In this document: piece by piece, positions 10,901 to 23,943 of the stretch | Position numbering within the stretch: position 1 is the stretch's first letter | Layout: every line of letters starts with the position of its first letter | Assembly (NCBI GenBank): GCA_003116995.1 | Contig: BDSL01000005.1 | Coordinates: 1,240,001 to 1,304,000 of the forward strand | Source: Yamagishiella unicocca | Lineage: Eukaryota; Chlorophyta; Chlorophyceae; Chlamydomonadales; Volvocaceae | DNA length: 64,000 nt | Direction: 5' to 3' | Notes under the pieces: generated by a model | The model's input: only the letters and a program-made list of their open reading frames with translations | Told to the model about the DNA's origin: nothing | Databases searched by the model: none | Program-made: the position numbers and the translations under genes

Positions 10901-13900
10901 AGCAGCCGAGCTTCGCCGTCGGCCACTGACGGACCGTCGCAGTCGGCTGCGTCGATAGACCCAAAGAGCTATGTCTTTGCGACAAAGGTGGGTTGGACAG
11001 GGCAGGTGACAGGGCGGGTGAAGGGCCGGGGGAGGGGTGCGGCCGAGGGGAGTAGGGAGCGGCAGGTGCCGGTGTCGTTGCCGGTGTCGGTGCAGCTGCC
11101 GGTGTCGGTGTCGGGAGCAGCGCCGGAGGGGGCTGGGCGTCTCGTAGCTCACCGATTGGGTGCCGTACCATCGCCGTACATACACATGCCTCGCGACCGC
11201 GGCGCAGGAGGAGGCCAAGGATGCGTTCAAGGAGCTGCTGGCCAGTGTGGGCTGCCGCAGCGACTGGACGTGGGAGCAGGCGATGAGGGTGATCGTCAAC
11301 GACCCGCGGTGCGCTTGGGGGGGGGGGGTTGAAGGGTGGGGGGTTTAAAGGGCGGGGGGTTTAAAGGGTGGGGGGTTTAAAGGGTGGGGGGGCCCACTGC
11401 GAGCGTGGCGGGGCGGCGGATCGGGTGTGGTGCACATGACGGCGTCGGCCGCATGGGATGGGTTGAGTGTAGGGTTTAAGGGTTAAGGTTTAACATTCAG
11501 CTACGTCGGGATGGTGATGGTAGCGTGTGTGTGGTGGTGCAGTGCAGCATGGCGCGGCGAGCGCACGGAGGCGAGATGTGATGCTTACCCCGCACCTTGG
11601 TCGGCCGCTCCAACCTCCTCCGACTCCCAATGTACCCTCCTCCCGCCCCTTCTCCCCTCCGTCTCCTATCTCGTGTAACCGGGCCTTCTCACCACTCCCC
11701 ACCGGGTCTTCTCGCCACTCCCCACCCGGTCTTCTCACCACTCCCCACCCGGTCTTCTCCCCTTCCCCCTCGCCCTCCGCCTCCTGCCGCAGCTACTCCG
11801 CGCTCAAGACGCTGGGTGAGCGCAAGCAGACGTTCAACGAGTACGTGCAGGCTCGGCGGAACGAGGAGAAGGAGGAGGAGCGGCGGCGGCAGCGCCAGGC
11901 GCGGGAGGACTTCCTGTCCATGCTAGCCTCCTCGGACGAACTCAAGGTGGGCCGCGATGACGTGGCACGGTTGCGTGGGGGGGTGCGGCGCCTGTGGTGA
12001 CGTGGCACGTTTGCGTGGGGGGGTGCGGCGCCTGTGGTGACGTGGCACGGTTGCGTGGGGGGAGGCGGTGCCTGTGGTGACGTGGCACGTTTGCGTGGGG
12101 GGGTGCGGCGCCTGCGGTGCGGGCCAGGCTTGAGTACATCCACACAGACCCAGTCGGGACGGGGGTGTTTAAAATAAAATAAAAATAAATCTGCGATGGG
12201 GCGAGGGTGCGACTTTGTGAATTGCGACTGCGCAGTGACAGGCAGCATGGTACGTAAGAGTAGCCATAGCTGTGCAGTACGAAGCAGCGTGGTATCTGGA
12301 ATAGGCATGGATTATGAAGCAGCGTGGTACCTGAAATAGAAACTATGCAATATGAAGCAGCGTGATATCTGGAGTAGCCATGCGACATACTGCAGAGAGC
12401 CGGGTGATGTTTTTGTTGGCATTGGGCTGGCGCCGGCTGGGACCACCAACCCGGCCCCGCGGGTGGCGGCTTCGTGCAGGTGACGCACCCCTTCCGTAAG
12501 GCCCGCGAGCTGTTCGAGGACGACGCCCGCTGGAAGGCGGTTCCGGAGCGCGAGCGGGAGGAGCTCTTCCACGACGCGCAGCGGGAGCGGGACAAGCGGG
12601 AGAAGGAGGAGCGGCGCCAGGTGCGCGTGTGTATGGTTGGGGCAAGAACGCGTGTGGGGGGGGGAAGGAGAGGAGACCCGTGGGTCGGCACTGCAAAGTA
12701 AAACCGCCTTTATGGAAACTTTTTTGTACACTGAGGGAAGGGGGAGGGGGGCAATGTGTTGCGGCGACGGTTGGCCTTGGCGGCGTTCGTCTGGTGGTGG
12801 GCACCACTGCACGGGTTGGGAGGGTGACGCCGACCCACCCGCGCATCTGCCGGCCCACCCGCCCACCCGCGCATCTGCCGGCTTCACGCCTGGAGCTAGT
12901 AGATCCGCTGCCCCCGTCAACTCACCGGGTTTCTCTTCCCTCTCTCCCCCCCCGCGTATTCTCTGATGAGAATAAAAAAACCGCCTCTCTGTCGCGCCTC
13001 TCAATGCGCCAGCTATCCTGTCGCGTAACCGGTGTGTATGCCCCCCCGCCCCTCTGTCCCACGCAGGAGCGCAAGCGGCGCTGCACCGCCTTCCGCGAGC
13101 TGCTGGACAGCTCGGGCCTCAAGCCGGGGGCAGAGTGGCGCAAGGTGGGGGGCCGGGCTCGGCGGCCTGGCGGGAGAGGGCCTTACGGGAGAGGGCTTTA
13201 CGGGAGAGGGCCTTGCGGGAGGTCCTTACGGAAGGGCCTCCTCCCGTGTCGATTCACCGGGTTCTCCCTGCACCGCCCTCATGTCCGTGCATCAGGATCT
13301 CCCCCCACCGCCCTCACCCCCCCCCCCAGGTGTCTAAGCGGCTGGAGGGCGAGGAGGAGTACGAGGCGCTGGACAAGGTGGAGCGGCTCGAGGTGTTCCA
13401 GGCACGTAGCGGGAGGGGGGCGCAGGGAAGATCTCGGACGGGAAGGGGGGCAGTGTGGTGGCTGGACCGCGGCGTGGCTGAACACGTCTTCAAGGAGGGT
13501 TGAGAGGAAACCATCGGAGAAGAGGAGGAGGGGTGGTATGAGGGGATAACCCCTTGTGTCGGCACTGAGGGGGCGGGGTGAGGGGCTGGCTGCGAAGGAT
13601 TCCGATGGCGTTGAACGATCCTGTCCCCGCCGGGAGAAGCCCCCCCATCATCTCTCCCTGGGCGTCATCACCTCACCTCCGCACCGCTGACACCCGCCCT
13701 ATTGCCGTTACCGCCCTCCCTCCACCTGGTCCCCCCTCCCTGCAGGAGTTCGTGAAAGAGCTGGAGCGGCGCGAGAAGGAGGAGAAGGAGCGCGAGAAGG
13801 AGGAGCGCAAGCGGCAGGAGCGGAGGGCGAGGGACGCCTTCAAGGACCTGCTGCGCCGCCAGAGGTGCGGGGCGGAGAGGGGAGGGGCAGACTGGCAGCG

Positions 13901-16881
13901 CGGGTTGCAAGGAAGCGGGGGTTTTGAGGAAGACCCGAGGATGCGAGAAAAAACCGGAAGGGGGGGGGAGGGGGATGGAGAGGGGGGGAGGGTGAAGGGG
14001 AGGGAGAGGGTCGCACGGGCGGATCTGTGGTGGAGGATGGTCGGAGTGTGGCTGCGGGTCTATGCATTCCATGTCAGGTCATGTGGAAGGTCATGAGGAA
14101 GATCATGAGAGGTGGTGCAGGAGCAGGGGCCCGGGCGACAGACGTGTGGCTTGCAACTGCAGCTGCGCCTCTCGGTTTACTGCGTGTCAGATGTCTCTGC
14201 TGCCCACTGCGTCTCCGGCCTGCGCTTAAAACACGCGTTTGCTGGCTTTTGCACTTGTTTTCGCTGGTTTGGCTGCACGCAGGGACGAGGGCCTTATCAC
14301 GGTCCGTAGCCGGTGGAAGGAGCACGCCGAGCACGTGCTCTCCGAGGAGGCGTACCGGGCGGTGGAGGCAAACTCGTCGGGCAGCAAGCCCAAGGTGAGC
14401 GCCGGGGCTGCAGGGGGAGGTGAAGGGGAGGGCGGCGGAACGAATGGTGGTGGTGGCCCCGATGGTGCTACTGGTGATGTTGGCTCCGGTTGCAAGAAGG
14501 CACACACGTGACAGGGCGTGAGATCTAGGGGGGCCTTCGTCGCAGCCGCCATCTCGCACACGTGCGTGGTTCCGGAACATCCCCATCCTCACCCCTCACC
14601 CCCCACCGGCTCTTGGCACTCCCCACCTGGTGGGGTCCCCCGCCGCAGGAGCTGTTCGAGGACCTGATTGAGGAGATGGAGGGGGAGTACGAGAAGGCCA
14701 AGGTGCGCGGAGGGCAGGGCGGGGGGAGGGGGCAGAAGTACCCGGTCACGCGACATGGTAGGATTGCTGGCGCAGGGCGGGGGGGCCGCCGCTTGCGGTC
14801 TTGGAGGACGTACGGTGCCGTACGGCCATATGCCGGTCAACTAACCGCCGCCTCCGGCGTCCGGCACCGCCTGCCCCCCCCCCCGCCGCTTCTTCCCCTC
14901 GCTTGCAGGAGACGCTTAAGGTGCTCCTCAAGGAGGGCGGCTTCACTGTCGTACCCGCCACGACGTACGACCAGTTCGAGGGCGCGCTGGCCGCGGCGGC
15001 CTCTGCGGCGGCGGACTCCGACGCGATCAGCAAGGTGGCGGCGATGCTGCCCACCTACAAGTGAGTGACCCCCGGGGGCCCCGTAGGGGGACGTTGGGGT
15101 GGGTTAGGGAACAAAACCCGTGAACCGACAGCTGTGGTCAGGGGTTCGAGACCGACCTTGCTGTTGTCGGGGTCAGCGAAGGGGACTGGTGTGTTCGCCT
15201 TGCCGTCGGTGGGTGGAACGGGATGGGGGTTCGTGGGAGATACACGGGGCAGGGGTGGCCGCGCACTGACTTCGCCTCCTGTCAGCTGCAACTCTGCCGC
15301 CACCGCCGCCGCCACCGCCGCCGCCACCGCCGCCGCCGCCGCGCTTTCCGCGCCTGTCTTACAGGCGCTCCTACTTTGAGGAGACGGTCGGCAAGGCGCG
15401 CGCGAGAGAGGCGGAGGAGGCGGAGCGCCGCCGCCGCGCCCGGGACAAGCTGTCGTCGTACATGCGGCACTGCCGGCCCGCCGTGCGCGACGACACGGTG
15501 TGGGAGGACTGGCTGCGGGAGCACGACCGGGAGCCCGAGGTCAAGGCGGTGGGTCGCGACCTGGGGTGGGGGCCGGGGAGGGCCGTGGGGCTGGGCGCTC
15601 GCCGGTTTGACGGCAACGGCAACGGCTCCTGCAGCAGCAGCGGCAGTAGCGGCGGTGGTAGCCGCCGGCGGGAGCGACCGCAGGGCCCAATGCATCCTTG
15701 TGGTGACGTTTCTCTCTCATCTCATTCGTGAGGTCGTTACAGGGTTTGGGGCAGCCGGAGGCAGCCAGGCGACCGTTCCCTACTTCCCTTGGGGCAGCCA
15801 GAGGTGTCCGGTCCCGCCCACCTGCTCGGGGTTCACTCGGTGTTTTGCGCAGCTTCGTTGTCTGGCCGATTCCAACCTTGGATTCAGTGCTGAGGGTGTG
15901 TTTCGGATCCGGATTCGAATTTGGATTTGGATTCCTTTCTACTGCCTTCCCCCCCGCAGTTGCCGCTGGACGACGTGCGGGCCATGTTTGACGAGCTGGT
16001 CGCCAAGATGGTGAAGCGCAGGGCGGAGATGGAGAGGGAGGGCGGAGAGGAGGAGAGCGACGGCGGCGGCCGCGGCAGCGGGCGGAGGCGCGGCAGCCGC
16101 AGTGACGACGACGAGGAGGGCGGCGGCGGCCGCAGCAGCAAGAAGTCGCGGAAGGAGAAGAAGAGCTCCAAGAGGTGCGGCGATGTGTGACCCAATGGTG
16201 TGTGACCCAATGGTGTGTGACCCAATGGTGTCTGCCCAAGTGCTTTCGGTAACTGACGCATCATGCGAAGGATGGGTCAGCCGTGGTTGTGGGTTCGGCC
16301 GGAACAACTCGACGGAAGCGCGCGAGGAAGGATCCCCGCTATTGCGCCACATGCGGCATGGGCGTGTGGCGCACCGGGTGCTGTGCAGGTTTGCCTTGTG
16401 TCCTGCCTGGACGTCATGCATTGGTCATTCCTCCGGCGGCCCCCCCCCTCCCGGCCCCCCCCGCCACGCCAGTTCTCCAGCATGCATCTCAAAACCTCTG
16501 TCCTAAACGGTTTTTTCTGGCATCCACGGGTCTTCCTCGAAACCCCGCCACGCGCCAACTATCCTGTCCCTGTCGCGTAAATGGTTTTTATGCCACCCCC
16601 CGCCACGTTGCCGATACCCTTGAAACCCTAAACCCTAATCCGCTCATCCTGCCGGCCGCAGGCACGATCGCAGCGACGAAGACGAGGACCACAAGTCCAA
16701 GAAGCACAAGAAGGACAAGGACAAGGAGCGCGAGCGGGAAAAGGACACCAAGGAGAGGGACCGCGGAGACAAGGAGCGCGGAGGCAGTCGGGCCGACCGG
16801 GACCGCAGCAATGGCGGCGGCCGTGGAACCGCGGGCGACTCGGACCGCGACAGCGGCGAGATCCGGGAGGACGGCCGCTGA
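7967..16881 (+). CDS. PRP40: PRP40-type U1 snRNP-associated splicing factor (WW + FF domains)
   Basis: Eighteen exons: 7967-8071, 8247-8309, 8518-9028, 9327-9410, 9731-10215, 10610-10987, 11208-11308, 11793-11946, 12480-12620, 13067-13144, 13330-13401, 13746-13864, 14283-14394, 14649-14702, 14909-15060, 15365-15548, 15960-16174, 16662-16881. Together they code 1075 residues with no phase break. A Gly/Pro/Met/Gln-rich N-terminal half comes first. Two WW domains follow ([20 protein letters not shown] and [20 protein letters not shown]). A run of FF domains starts [13 protein letters not shown] and includes [28 protein letters not shown] and [14 protein letters not shown] charged Lys/Arg/Asp/Glu tail ends the protein. 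This order defines PRP40/PRPF40, which bridges the 5' splice site U1 snRNP and branch-point factors. The exon starting at the first ATG is the least certain. The intron at 13402 appears to use a GC donor. Several introns carry minisatellites or dispersed repeats. Confidence 0.9.
10369..10413 (+). repeat. Telomere-like TTTTAGGG motifs inside a PRP40 intron
   Basis: Tandem and slightly degenerate copies of TTTTAGGG/TTTGGG lie in the intron between the two WW-domain exons. TTTTAGGG is the Chlamydomonas-type telomere repeat. The tract is short (about 45 bp) and imperfect. Confidence 0.7.
11324..11391. repeat. Short G-rich tandem repeat just downstream of a PRP40 5' splice site
   Basis: Three to four copies of a roughly 20 bp unit built on GGGTTTAAAGGG follow the donor at 11309 within 20 bp. 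Confidence 0.7.
11957..12118. repeat. 40 bp minisatellite in PRP40 intron, about 4 copies
   Basis: The motif GTGACGTGGCAC recurs every 40 bp (about 11957, 11997, 12037, 12077) starting 11 bp inside the intron whose donor is at 11947. Unlike the kinase and globin cases, the unit does not copy the exon end. Confidence 0.8.
13915..13957 (+). repeat. Copy of dispersed intronic repeat (partial)
   Basis: Contains GAGGAAGACCCGAGGATGCG followed by GAGAAAAAACCGG, the same core as copies at 58224, 61014 and, inverted, 16472. It lies in a PRP40 intron. Confidence 0.7.
16472..16549 (-). repeat. Copy of dispersed intronic repeat, inverted
   Basis: Reverse complement reads with the same core: GAGGAAGACCCGTGGATGCC, then AAAAAACCGTTTAG, then TTTTGAGATGCATGCTGGAG. 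It sits in the last PRP40 intron. Confidence 0.75.
16622..16641. repeat. Short CCCTAAA telomere-like motif in last PRP40 intron
   Basis: AACCCTAAACCCTAATCC lies about 20 bp before the final acceptor. It is only two to three repeat units. Confidence 0.5.
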
Positions 16882-19800
16882 GCTGGGCGTGAGAGCCCCT
16901 GGTAGTCGGGCCCCACCGGTGAGCGGTGCGGCGCGGCGCGGGGGGCGGGCGGGAGAGGGATGGGCTGTAAAGGGTGGCGAGGAAACCCGGTTTCACGACA
17001 TACGAAACGTGTGTAGGGGGAGGGGTGGACGGGTGTTGGGACCGGAGCGAAGCAGATGCCGTCGAGGGCGGTGCGTTGGGTGGCGACCTGGTGAGGGAGG
17101 TGTGTAGGTCGCGCTTATGGTGCCTCCTGAGGGGTCGCGTTTACGGTGCCACTTGAGGGGGTAGCGTCGTGTGTGTGCATGAGGGGGAGGGCTGCTTGAC
17201 GGAGCTGGTGGGCCAAGTTGACGAAGAGTGTACTGTACGGCACTGTCGTCCTGGCTTGACTCTTCACCGTCGCTCTGCGCCCCCTCACCCGCGCACACAG
17301 GCCGCAGCCTCAGCGGCCGAGGGCTGTCCCGAGCAGGGCTCCCAGCGGGAGCTCGCCTGCCTGCTGGGGCGAGCAGGACCCGCCGCCGCCGCCGTATCGC
17401 GCATGGAGAGCCTTGCCGTACTTGGCTGGCGCCGTTGCGCGTACACACAACGGCGCTGCAGCGATGGTAGCGGCGGCGAAGAAGAAGAGGGAGGGGAGGA
17501 AGCGGAAGAAGGAGAAAAAGGAGTGGTTGGGAAATGGCGGCGACCGGTGGGCGGCAAGCAGGAGGCGGAGGAGGACGAGGAGGACGACGACGGCAGCTGA
17601 CGTCGGTGCGCAGCCCAGCGCTTCTGGCGGTTGCTTGTCTGTTACAGGTTTGGTGGCCGCAGCCTCCGGCAAGAACGGGGCCGGCAGCTTATGGGGTCTC
17701 GGTGTCCTGGTGGCGGGGGGTTGTGGCCATCCTCTGTGTTTGGGGTGGGAATGCACGTCAGCCAGCAGTAGCATCGCGTGCAGTTGAGTACATGGTTGTG
17801 TTGGCGACTCGTTCGACGGTCCCGGGCGGCGGCTGCCATGGCCGCTGCCAAGGGGCGGGTCCATGAAGCGTTTTCCGTGCAGTAGACAGGAGCCGGACGG
17901 CCGCCAGCAGCCGCATGCGCATGCGCCACGGTATGCGCGCGTGCCCGTGTGCCCGTGTGCGTGTGCGTGTACGTGTGTGTGTTTCGTGCGTGTGGGGAGG
18001 GGGGTGGGGGGGATGTTGCCCGCGTGTTTTGGGTTGGCGCCAGCGCCGCCCCCGGCGGCGGTGGCGCTGGCGGTGGCGCCCAGTGCGTGCAGGCAGCGCT
18101 TGCCCTCCGCTGGGGCCCCACGTGCCGCCGTGCTAGGCGGTGCTGCTGCTCCGGAACCTCCCCACCCGCCCAGGCACGTGGCGTGCGGGTTTTGATACGC
18201 GTGTAACAGCGCCCCACCCAGGCCGTGTTGGACTCCTCCCACACTGACTGACTGCCTGACAGCGTCTCAATGCACGCTGACGTGCCTACATGCCCACCGC
18301 TTGCCTCTCCTCCCCCTTACTCCCCTGGCTGCTGCTCTCGCGTAACCCGATCACCCCACATCCACTTGGGGGGCCGCTGCAGATGCATTCGGCCAAGCCA
18401 ACTCGCACGGGGACGGGTGGGCCGCTAAATGTGAGTGCAGAAGGTGGGAGTGACATGGATACCCAAACTATAGCCGGCTCCCAGGGACAAACACCATGCC
18501 CTGCGGGTCCACGCTGTGCTAATCCTGGAACGGCCTCGGCCGCCCTGCATCCTAACCTCGAATCCCATTCACTTCCGCGCACATCGGCTCGTGATTTGCG
18601 CTCATGAACAAGGCCGAGTTGCGCCAGCACGAAAGGGGATTCGCTAACGCATCCATGCCACGCGCAACATGCATCGCCTATAACACGTCGTAAACCGCTG
18701 TTTACTGGCGTGGCCTGAAGGTCCTCGTCCAAAATGTAGGTTGTGAAAAGCTTGCTCTATAGTTTATTTCCTTTTGCGCAAGTAGGACACCCCATGAAAC
18801 GCAAAAAAACAGGTCAGCGGAGATGTTTCGTTTTTAAAACCGGTATGCCTTGTTTCACTTACTGCTGGGCTCACGCTGCCCTGAAGTCCTGGACGGACAA
18901 CTGGCAACAGATGGAATTAGCGACAACTGTTGGAAAGGAAGTTGCAATCGGCCTGTTTTGAAACGGGCAGTCACTAACGGTCACTAACGGGACCCTGAAT
19001 CAACTCGGTCGCAGGCAGACCGCAACGCCGGAAATGCAACGAAATACAAACAGTTAGGTGGGAGACGTGCTTATTTGCGATTGATTGTGGGAAGGAACGT
19101 CCTTCGATGTCGCCGCCGCCTCTGCATGGTGTGCCGCCCAGGTCCATTTCATGCTTTAGTACCTAAATGGCTATACTGAATTAGTCCAAAGTAGATTATA
19201 CTGCTGGCCCCCGACACCTGGTTCGGGGTTGCCGATATCCAGGCTGCATTCCGGGGCATGTCCGCGCATTTCGCGGCCGATACTGAAGCTTACGCAGACC
19301 TAGACCGGTCCCTCAAAGCAGTTTGAAAACCATAATGCCAACATGCATGCGATCTCTGCGAGTACCGTGCTGGCATGTCACAGCCGCCGCCATGCCCAAG
19401 ATGTATCGTTGGTCGTTCAGGGGAAAGCTTGCTTGCTTGAAGTTCCAGTCATTGATACGTCCCGGGAGGGTGTTAAGTGCGAGGCCCATGCAAGTTGCGG
19501 TACTTACAGCACGACATGCATGCTTTACACGCCCCATGTGCGCACATAGACCCAATCCTGTAGTTGGATAGATATCTAAAGGCACTGCAACTGTATTAGG
19601 GCTCCTGACCAGGTCGAAATTGCCAATTTGTTAGTGCACGGAATTTGGACCCACCATTGAAGGCTTGTATGCCTTTATATGTTCAGAAATCCACAGTTTG
19701 GATATGACCGTACTTGAACAGGATCTGTTCTATAGGTCATACACCTGTCTGTGTTCTTTAACTCAGACAAGCTCCTCAACCCAGACGAAGAAATGCAGCC

Positions 19801-21301
19801 CCCGCGCCTGAGCGCAACGTATGGCCACAGTGGCCGTGCCGCTGGCACGGACGCGTGGCTCTGGATGAACGTCCCGCCGTTCAACATTCCGCCGGCAGGG
19901 ATGGCGTGTGGGGCATTCAGATGGGTTACATCTTTTTTGCCATTTCTACTCTTGGTTCCTTTCGCCTGCCTGCGTTCATTCATGATGATGTTAGGCTTTA
20001 GAGGTATCCGTCAACCTCAGCCTACAAACGGGCCCGAAGCCCCGACCCTTGGTGGCCTATCATTAGCCACATATGGCAGGACTGGTATGCCTAGCCCCGG
20101 GTCGGAGGAGAACCGGTTGGCGCATCAAACAGACGCGATTGTATGCGACCAGTCCATCAACTGCGACTTCAACTCCAAAACCTACACCCTAAGCACAGAC
20201 GCTGCAGATGGGGCAACCAGCCGCCTCAGCTGCTGTCTCCATGCCAGCCGGTGATTTGTGGGTAGTGTGTTGCAAGCCAGCTCGCGGTTGAGCTCGTCTG
20301 GTACGCCTCCCACATCTTACTCGTTTGTTTACCTCGTTCATGGACGTAGCTTGGAATCCATCCATGCATGGCTGGCAAGCACTTCATGGCTGAAGTGTTC
20401 CGCCGATGGGGCGATGCAGCAGCTACCAGGTGCATCCATCGCAAGCCACCGCAAGCCTGACCTGTGCTTCCCCCATTGACCTACCCCCCATTGGCTATTG
20501 CCCCTGTGGTGTTGTACCCATACCCTGGAGAGAAGTCCACACACCAGGAGGCCACTGGGGCCACACACGAAGCGGCGGCGGTGGGCTGCATGAGAAGTAT
20601 CCGTAAGGCAAAGGTAGCGGTAGGTGTGCGTTTCAGCCGGCAGGGCGATGTCAGGCACATTGGCCAAGGGGGCTCGTAATAGGGGTTGCGGACGTGCCGG
20701 TGGTAAGGAAAGGGACTGGCGACATTATTGCGATTTCATTTCAGCCTAGCGCGTCCGACTTGGTCCTTCTGAGCGAACCGTGTTCTCGGGGGTTGGGCGC
20801 TCTGGGGTTGAGCGCTTTGGGCAGATCGTAGAAGCTGCCAGCCGTGACAGCAGCATGCATCGGAACACGCAGAGGTGTTCCAAGAGTCGCGTTCCGTTGG
20901 CTCTCGCAGCGTGTAATGCCGCGACCGTTTTGGGTCGCGGCTCCGGCGCTATCCGGCCGGGACGGACGCGCTGTCCCCACGTGCCAATCGTAACCCTGTA
21001 ACAGTCACTACTACCAGGCATCAAGGCGCCCCCCGTGTGAGCCCCAGCTTGTGATCCTAGCTTCATACCTGGGGCATGGTACCAGGTGTCCGTCTCCCCC
21101 GCACGACACAGCTTGACACAGCTCCAATTTACATCGCTCACACGACTCCACTTCTCACAGCTGCCGGCTCCTCTCCAACTGATACAGCGTCCGGAGTACG
21201 ACGTAACAGTTACTAATGCCAACAGTTACTATCACCAACAGCTATCATTACCAACTGGTAGCAGCCTTGAAGCCTCACCCACACCCACACCCACGCCACA
21301 T
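16882..21301. other. 4.4 kb gap between convergent PRP40 and the 21.3 kb gene, no gene supported
   Basis: PRP40's 3' UTR should start here; a TGTAA motif is at 16966-16970. From about 18.7 kb to 20.7 kb the composition becomes more AT-rich than the genes, and open frames lose the usual codon bias. A Lys/Arg-rich open frame at 17465-17787 and others on both strands have no recognisable domain and no convincing splice context, so I do not call them. A short direct repeat (TCACTAACGG twice) is at 18970-18990. Decayed transposon sequence is possible but not shown. Confidence 0.45.
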
Positions 21302-23943
21302 TCACACCCGCACACCCCGCTTGGCGAGCCACCGTTCCACGTCCTCCAGCAACCGGTCGCGGACCCCCAATCCGTCCCGCAGCATCTGCACGTGAAGGTG
21401 CCGCACGCCGCCGACGTCTTCAGCTCGCCGCAAGATGCGGCTGAGTTCGTACGCTGCCTGCAGCACGACGTCCACAGAGGCATGTCATGACCGGCGTCGG
21501 TCAAAGCAACGGAAACGGCACCCTATTTCCGTTTTCGGGCCCTATTCCGACAGCGGGGGAAGCGTGGACTGGGGGCGGCGTATGCAGGTCCCCTCCCGGA
21601 CACAGACACTTGCCTCGGGCGTGTTGGAGCCTCGAAGGACGAGCTCTTGCTCGTACAGTCGCTGTACTACTTCCACGTGTTCATCCAGGTCGTCCGCGAT
21701 GCGGCCGCTGCTTCTGGCCGTGGCGGCCGCGACCTTCCGCATCAGTGTCGGCACAAGGTCCTTGTTCAGGTTGAGGTGCAGCTCCTGAGCCGCCAGAGTA
21801 CAAAGGGCAGAAGCGCAGCTTGACGATTAGCCCCCTCGGGGCCGGCCTGGGCCCGTCGTACAGGGTCGTACATACACATGCACATACACAATACGGAACG
21901 CGCACGCACGACGCCGCTTAGCACACATACGCACATGCTTAGTCAGTCAGTCACGGTGTAGCTAGCTGCCGGATCGCTCGTCCCACGCGAGAAAACTCCT
22001 CCATCGGCAGCTCAGGTCACACCTTACCGTACGACGGTACGACATTAGCGGGCGGTGTTCCCCCGGCCTGGCAGCAAACTGCCGCAAGCGCACGTTAGCA
22101 CGCCGCCCCACAATTGCCCCTCCCCTCCCCCGAGACTGCTCCCTCCCGTAAACCCGCGCCTCCGAAACCACATCCGACTGAGCACCCACCTCTCGCCGCG
22201 CCAGCAGCTGCTCGGCTAGCTCAGGCGCTCCAGAATCCGCCGCCGCCTACGATGCCAAGATGTACGAGCGAGCGACCAGAGCAAGGGGTCATTGGGTATT
22301 GCAACGTGAGGCGAGGGGACGCACGGCAGCATGTGGAGGCATCACCGCTGCGACTGCCCACTTAGCTCCAGAACCACCACAACCGCTTCTCTGAACCACC
22401 ACAACCGCATCTCTGAAACGCCACAAGCGCACCTCTGAACCACCACAACCGCATCTCTGAACCACCACAACCGCATCTCTGAACCACCACAACCGCATCT
22501 CTGAACCACCACAACCGCACCTCTGAACCACCACAACCGCATCTCAAATGTGCTTACGAGTGGCGCCAACGGTGTGCCGTCTGTGTACCTGCCCCCAGCG
22601 CGAGCGTTGTCAGTTGCGACCGTTGTCGAGACCGTTGTTGGGGCCGTTGTTGGAGACCGTTGTCGGGAGCCGGCGCGCAATTCCTCCCCGACACCCACCC
22701 ACGACCCACCTGCACGAACTGGAAGGCCGTCTGGCCGTAGCCGTGGGTCGCCCAGTCCCAGCCCGCCGCCTCCCGCGCCTCCGCGTCCATCAGCATCAGC
22801 TCCAGAGCTTCCCTCGCCTGCCGCGGCGTCCACATGTGCCCTAACAGCTTCGCCCAGATGTCAGGACCTGCGGGTGTGTGTGGTCGCGTAAAGACCGGGT
22901 TACACGCCGTGGGCGGGTGCGGTGGTGGTGGTAAAAACCGTGCGGGGTGGGGGGCGCCAGCTGGCCGAGTGCTGGGCCGTATTTTGGGGTAAGTCCGCCA
23001 CGAAGTCCAGGCTCCCCGCATGTATGTTGCCCGCAATATGATGCCGGGGCCACTTGGAACTGTTGGAGGGGCGTACTGTGTCCGTGCTATGGCTGTGTCT
23101 GCGATCGTAGCGGCGGCAGTCGTGGCGGTGGTCTGGTGGTATACCGACTGGTGTTGCAGGTGCCGGGATGCGCGGGGTCCAAAACCGCGTCATGCCTTCT
23201 GTGACAACGCCTGCTGTTCGCCTCCCTGCCCCAAGCCTCCTAGTAATACAACCCTCGCTCCCTCCCCGTGTATCGTACTTCTGCTCGTACTTACGTACGA
23301 CAACGCCCTCTTTAAGCTGCGCCTGAAGTCGTACATGCATACCATCGAAGGCGTCCTGGGGTTCACGCCAGGCGGAGGCGAGGGGGGACGGCCCCTCCTC
23401 GTCGTCATCTTGTGCCTCATTGTCGTACATGTGCGCCTGGCGGGGGTCCTGCCGCGGCACCATGCTGACTGACCGGTTGCGCATTCCGTACTCTTTCCTG
23501 TCTTCGTCGAAGTCTTCGCGAGGGCCCCGGGGGGCCGGGCGACCACCGCGGCCGCGAGCTGCTCCTCCTCCTCCCCCACGGCCGCCTCCCCTGCCTTTGG
23601 CGCAGGATTTTGGGGGGGAGTTCGCTTGGAGTCGCGGCCGCGTCAATGCGTTTTGGGTCCGCCGAGCGAGTTTGGCATATTCATACGGACTTCCACCGTA
23701 GAATTGCGAAATGGATTACGCGCAGGACGGATGCGGGAATGATTAAGTTCGCCTCAACTTGCTCTTCGCGAACGCCCCGCCACTTTTTACAGGCTCACCT
23801 GTGCCGGAATTGCTTCTCCACTCTTGTCGGTAATTTGAGTGACGGGCTAAAACGTTTATAATCAGGCGCCTTGATTGCGGGCCTGTCAGCCCGCCGCCAC
23901 AGCGCGCCGGTGCACGCTGCATGTCCTGGCAAAATACGTTCAT
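21302..23943 (-). CDS. Unrecognised helical protein with a probable organelle-targeting N terminus
   Basis: Minus-strand exons 23799-23943, 23295-23594, 22710-22867, 22190-22246, 21614-21784 and 21302-21457 join in phase to 328 residues ending in TGA. The first ~48 residues are Arg/Ser/Asn-rich with one acidic residue (MNVFCQDMQRAPARCGG...), like a mitochondrial or plastid transit peptide. A Gly/Arg-rich segment follows, then an acidic patch, then all-helical sequence such as AREALELMLMDAEAREAAGW, ELAEQLLARREEL and EVVQRLYEQELVLRG. The spacing of helices resembles PPR or TPR-like repeats, but I cannot name a family. The intron at 21613 uses a textbook GC donor (GAG then GCAAGT). Exon coordinates are well supported by phase; function is unknown. 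Confidence 0.72.
22371..22547. repeat. 22 bp tandem repeat, about 8 copies, in an intron
   Basis: The unit ACCACCACAACCGCATCTCT plus GA repeats with minor variants inside the intron between exons 22710-22867 and 22190-22246 of the minus-strand gene. Confidence 0.9.

Noticed and set aside
15119..15160. GGTTCGAGACC resembling a tRNA/SINE B box in a PRP40 intron
   Set aside because: No matching A box or cloverleaf arms could be folded around it, and it differs from the B-box consensus.
17169..17600. Charged open frame after PRP40, Lys/Arg/Glu-rich
   Set aside because: Low complexity, in the expected 3' UTR/intergenic zone, no domain, no splice partner.
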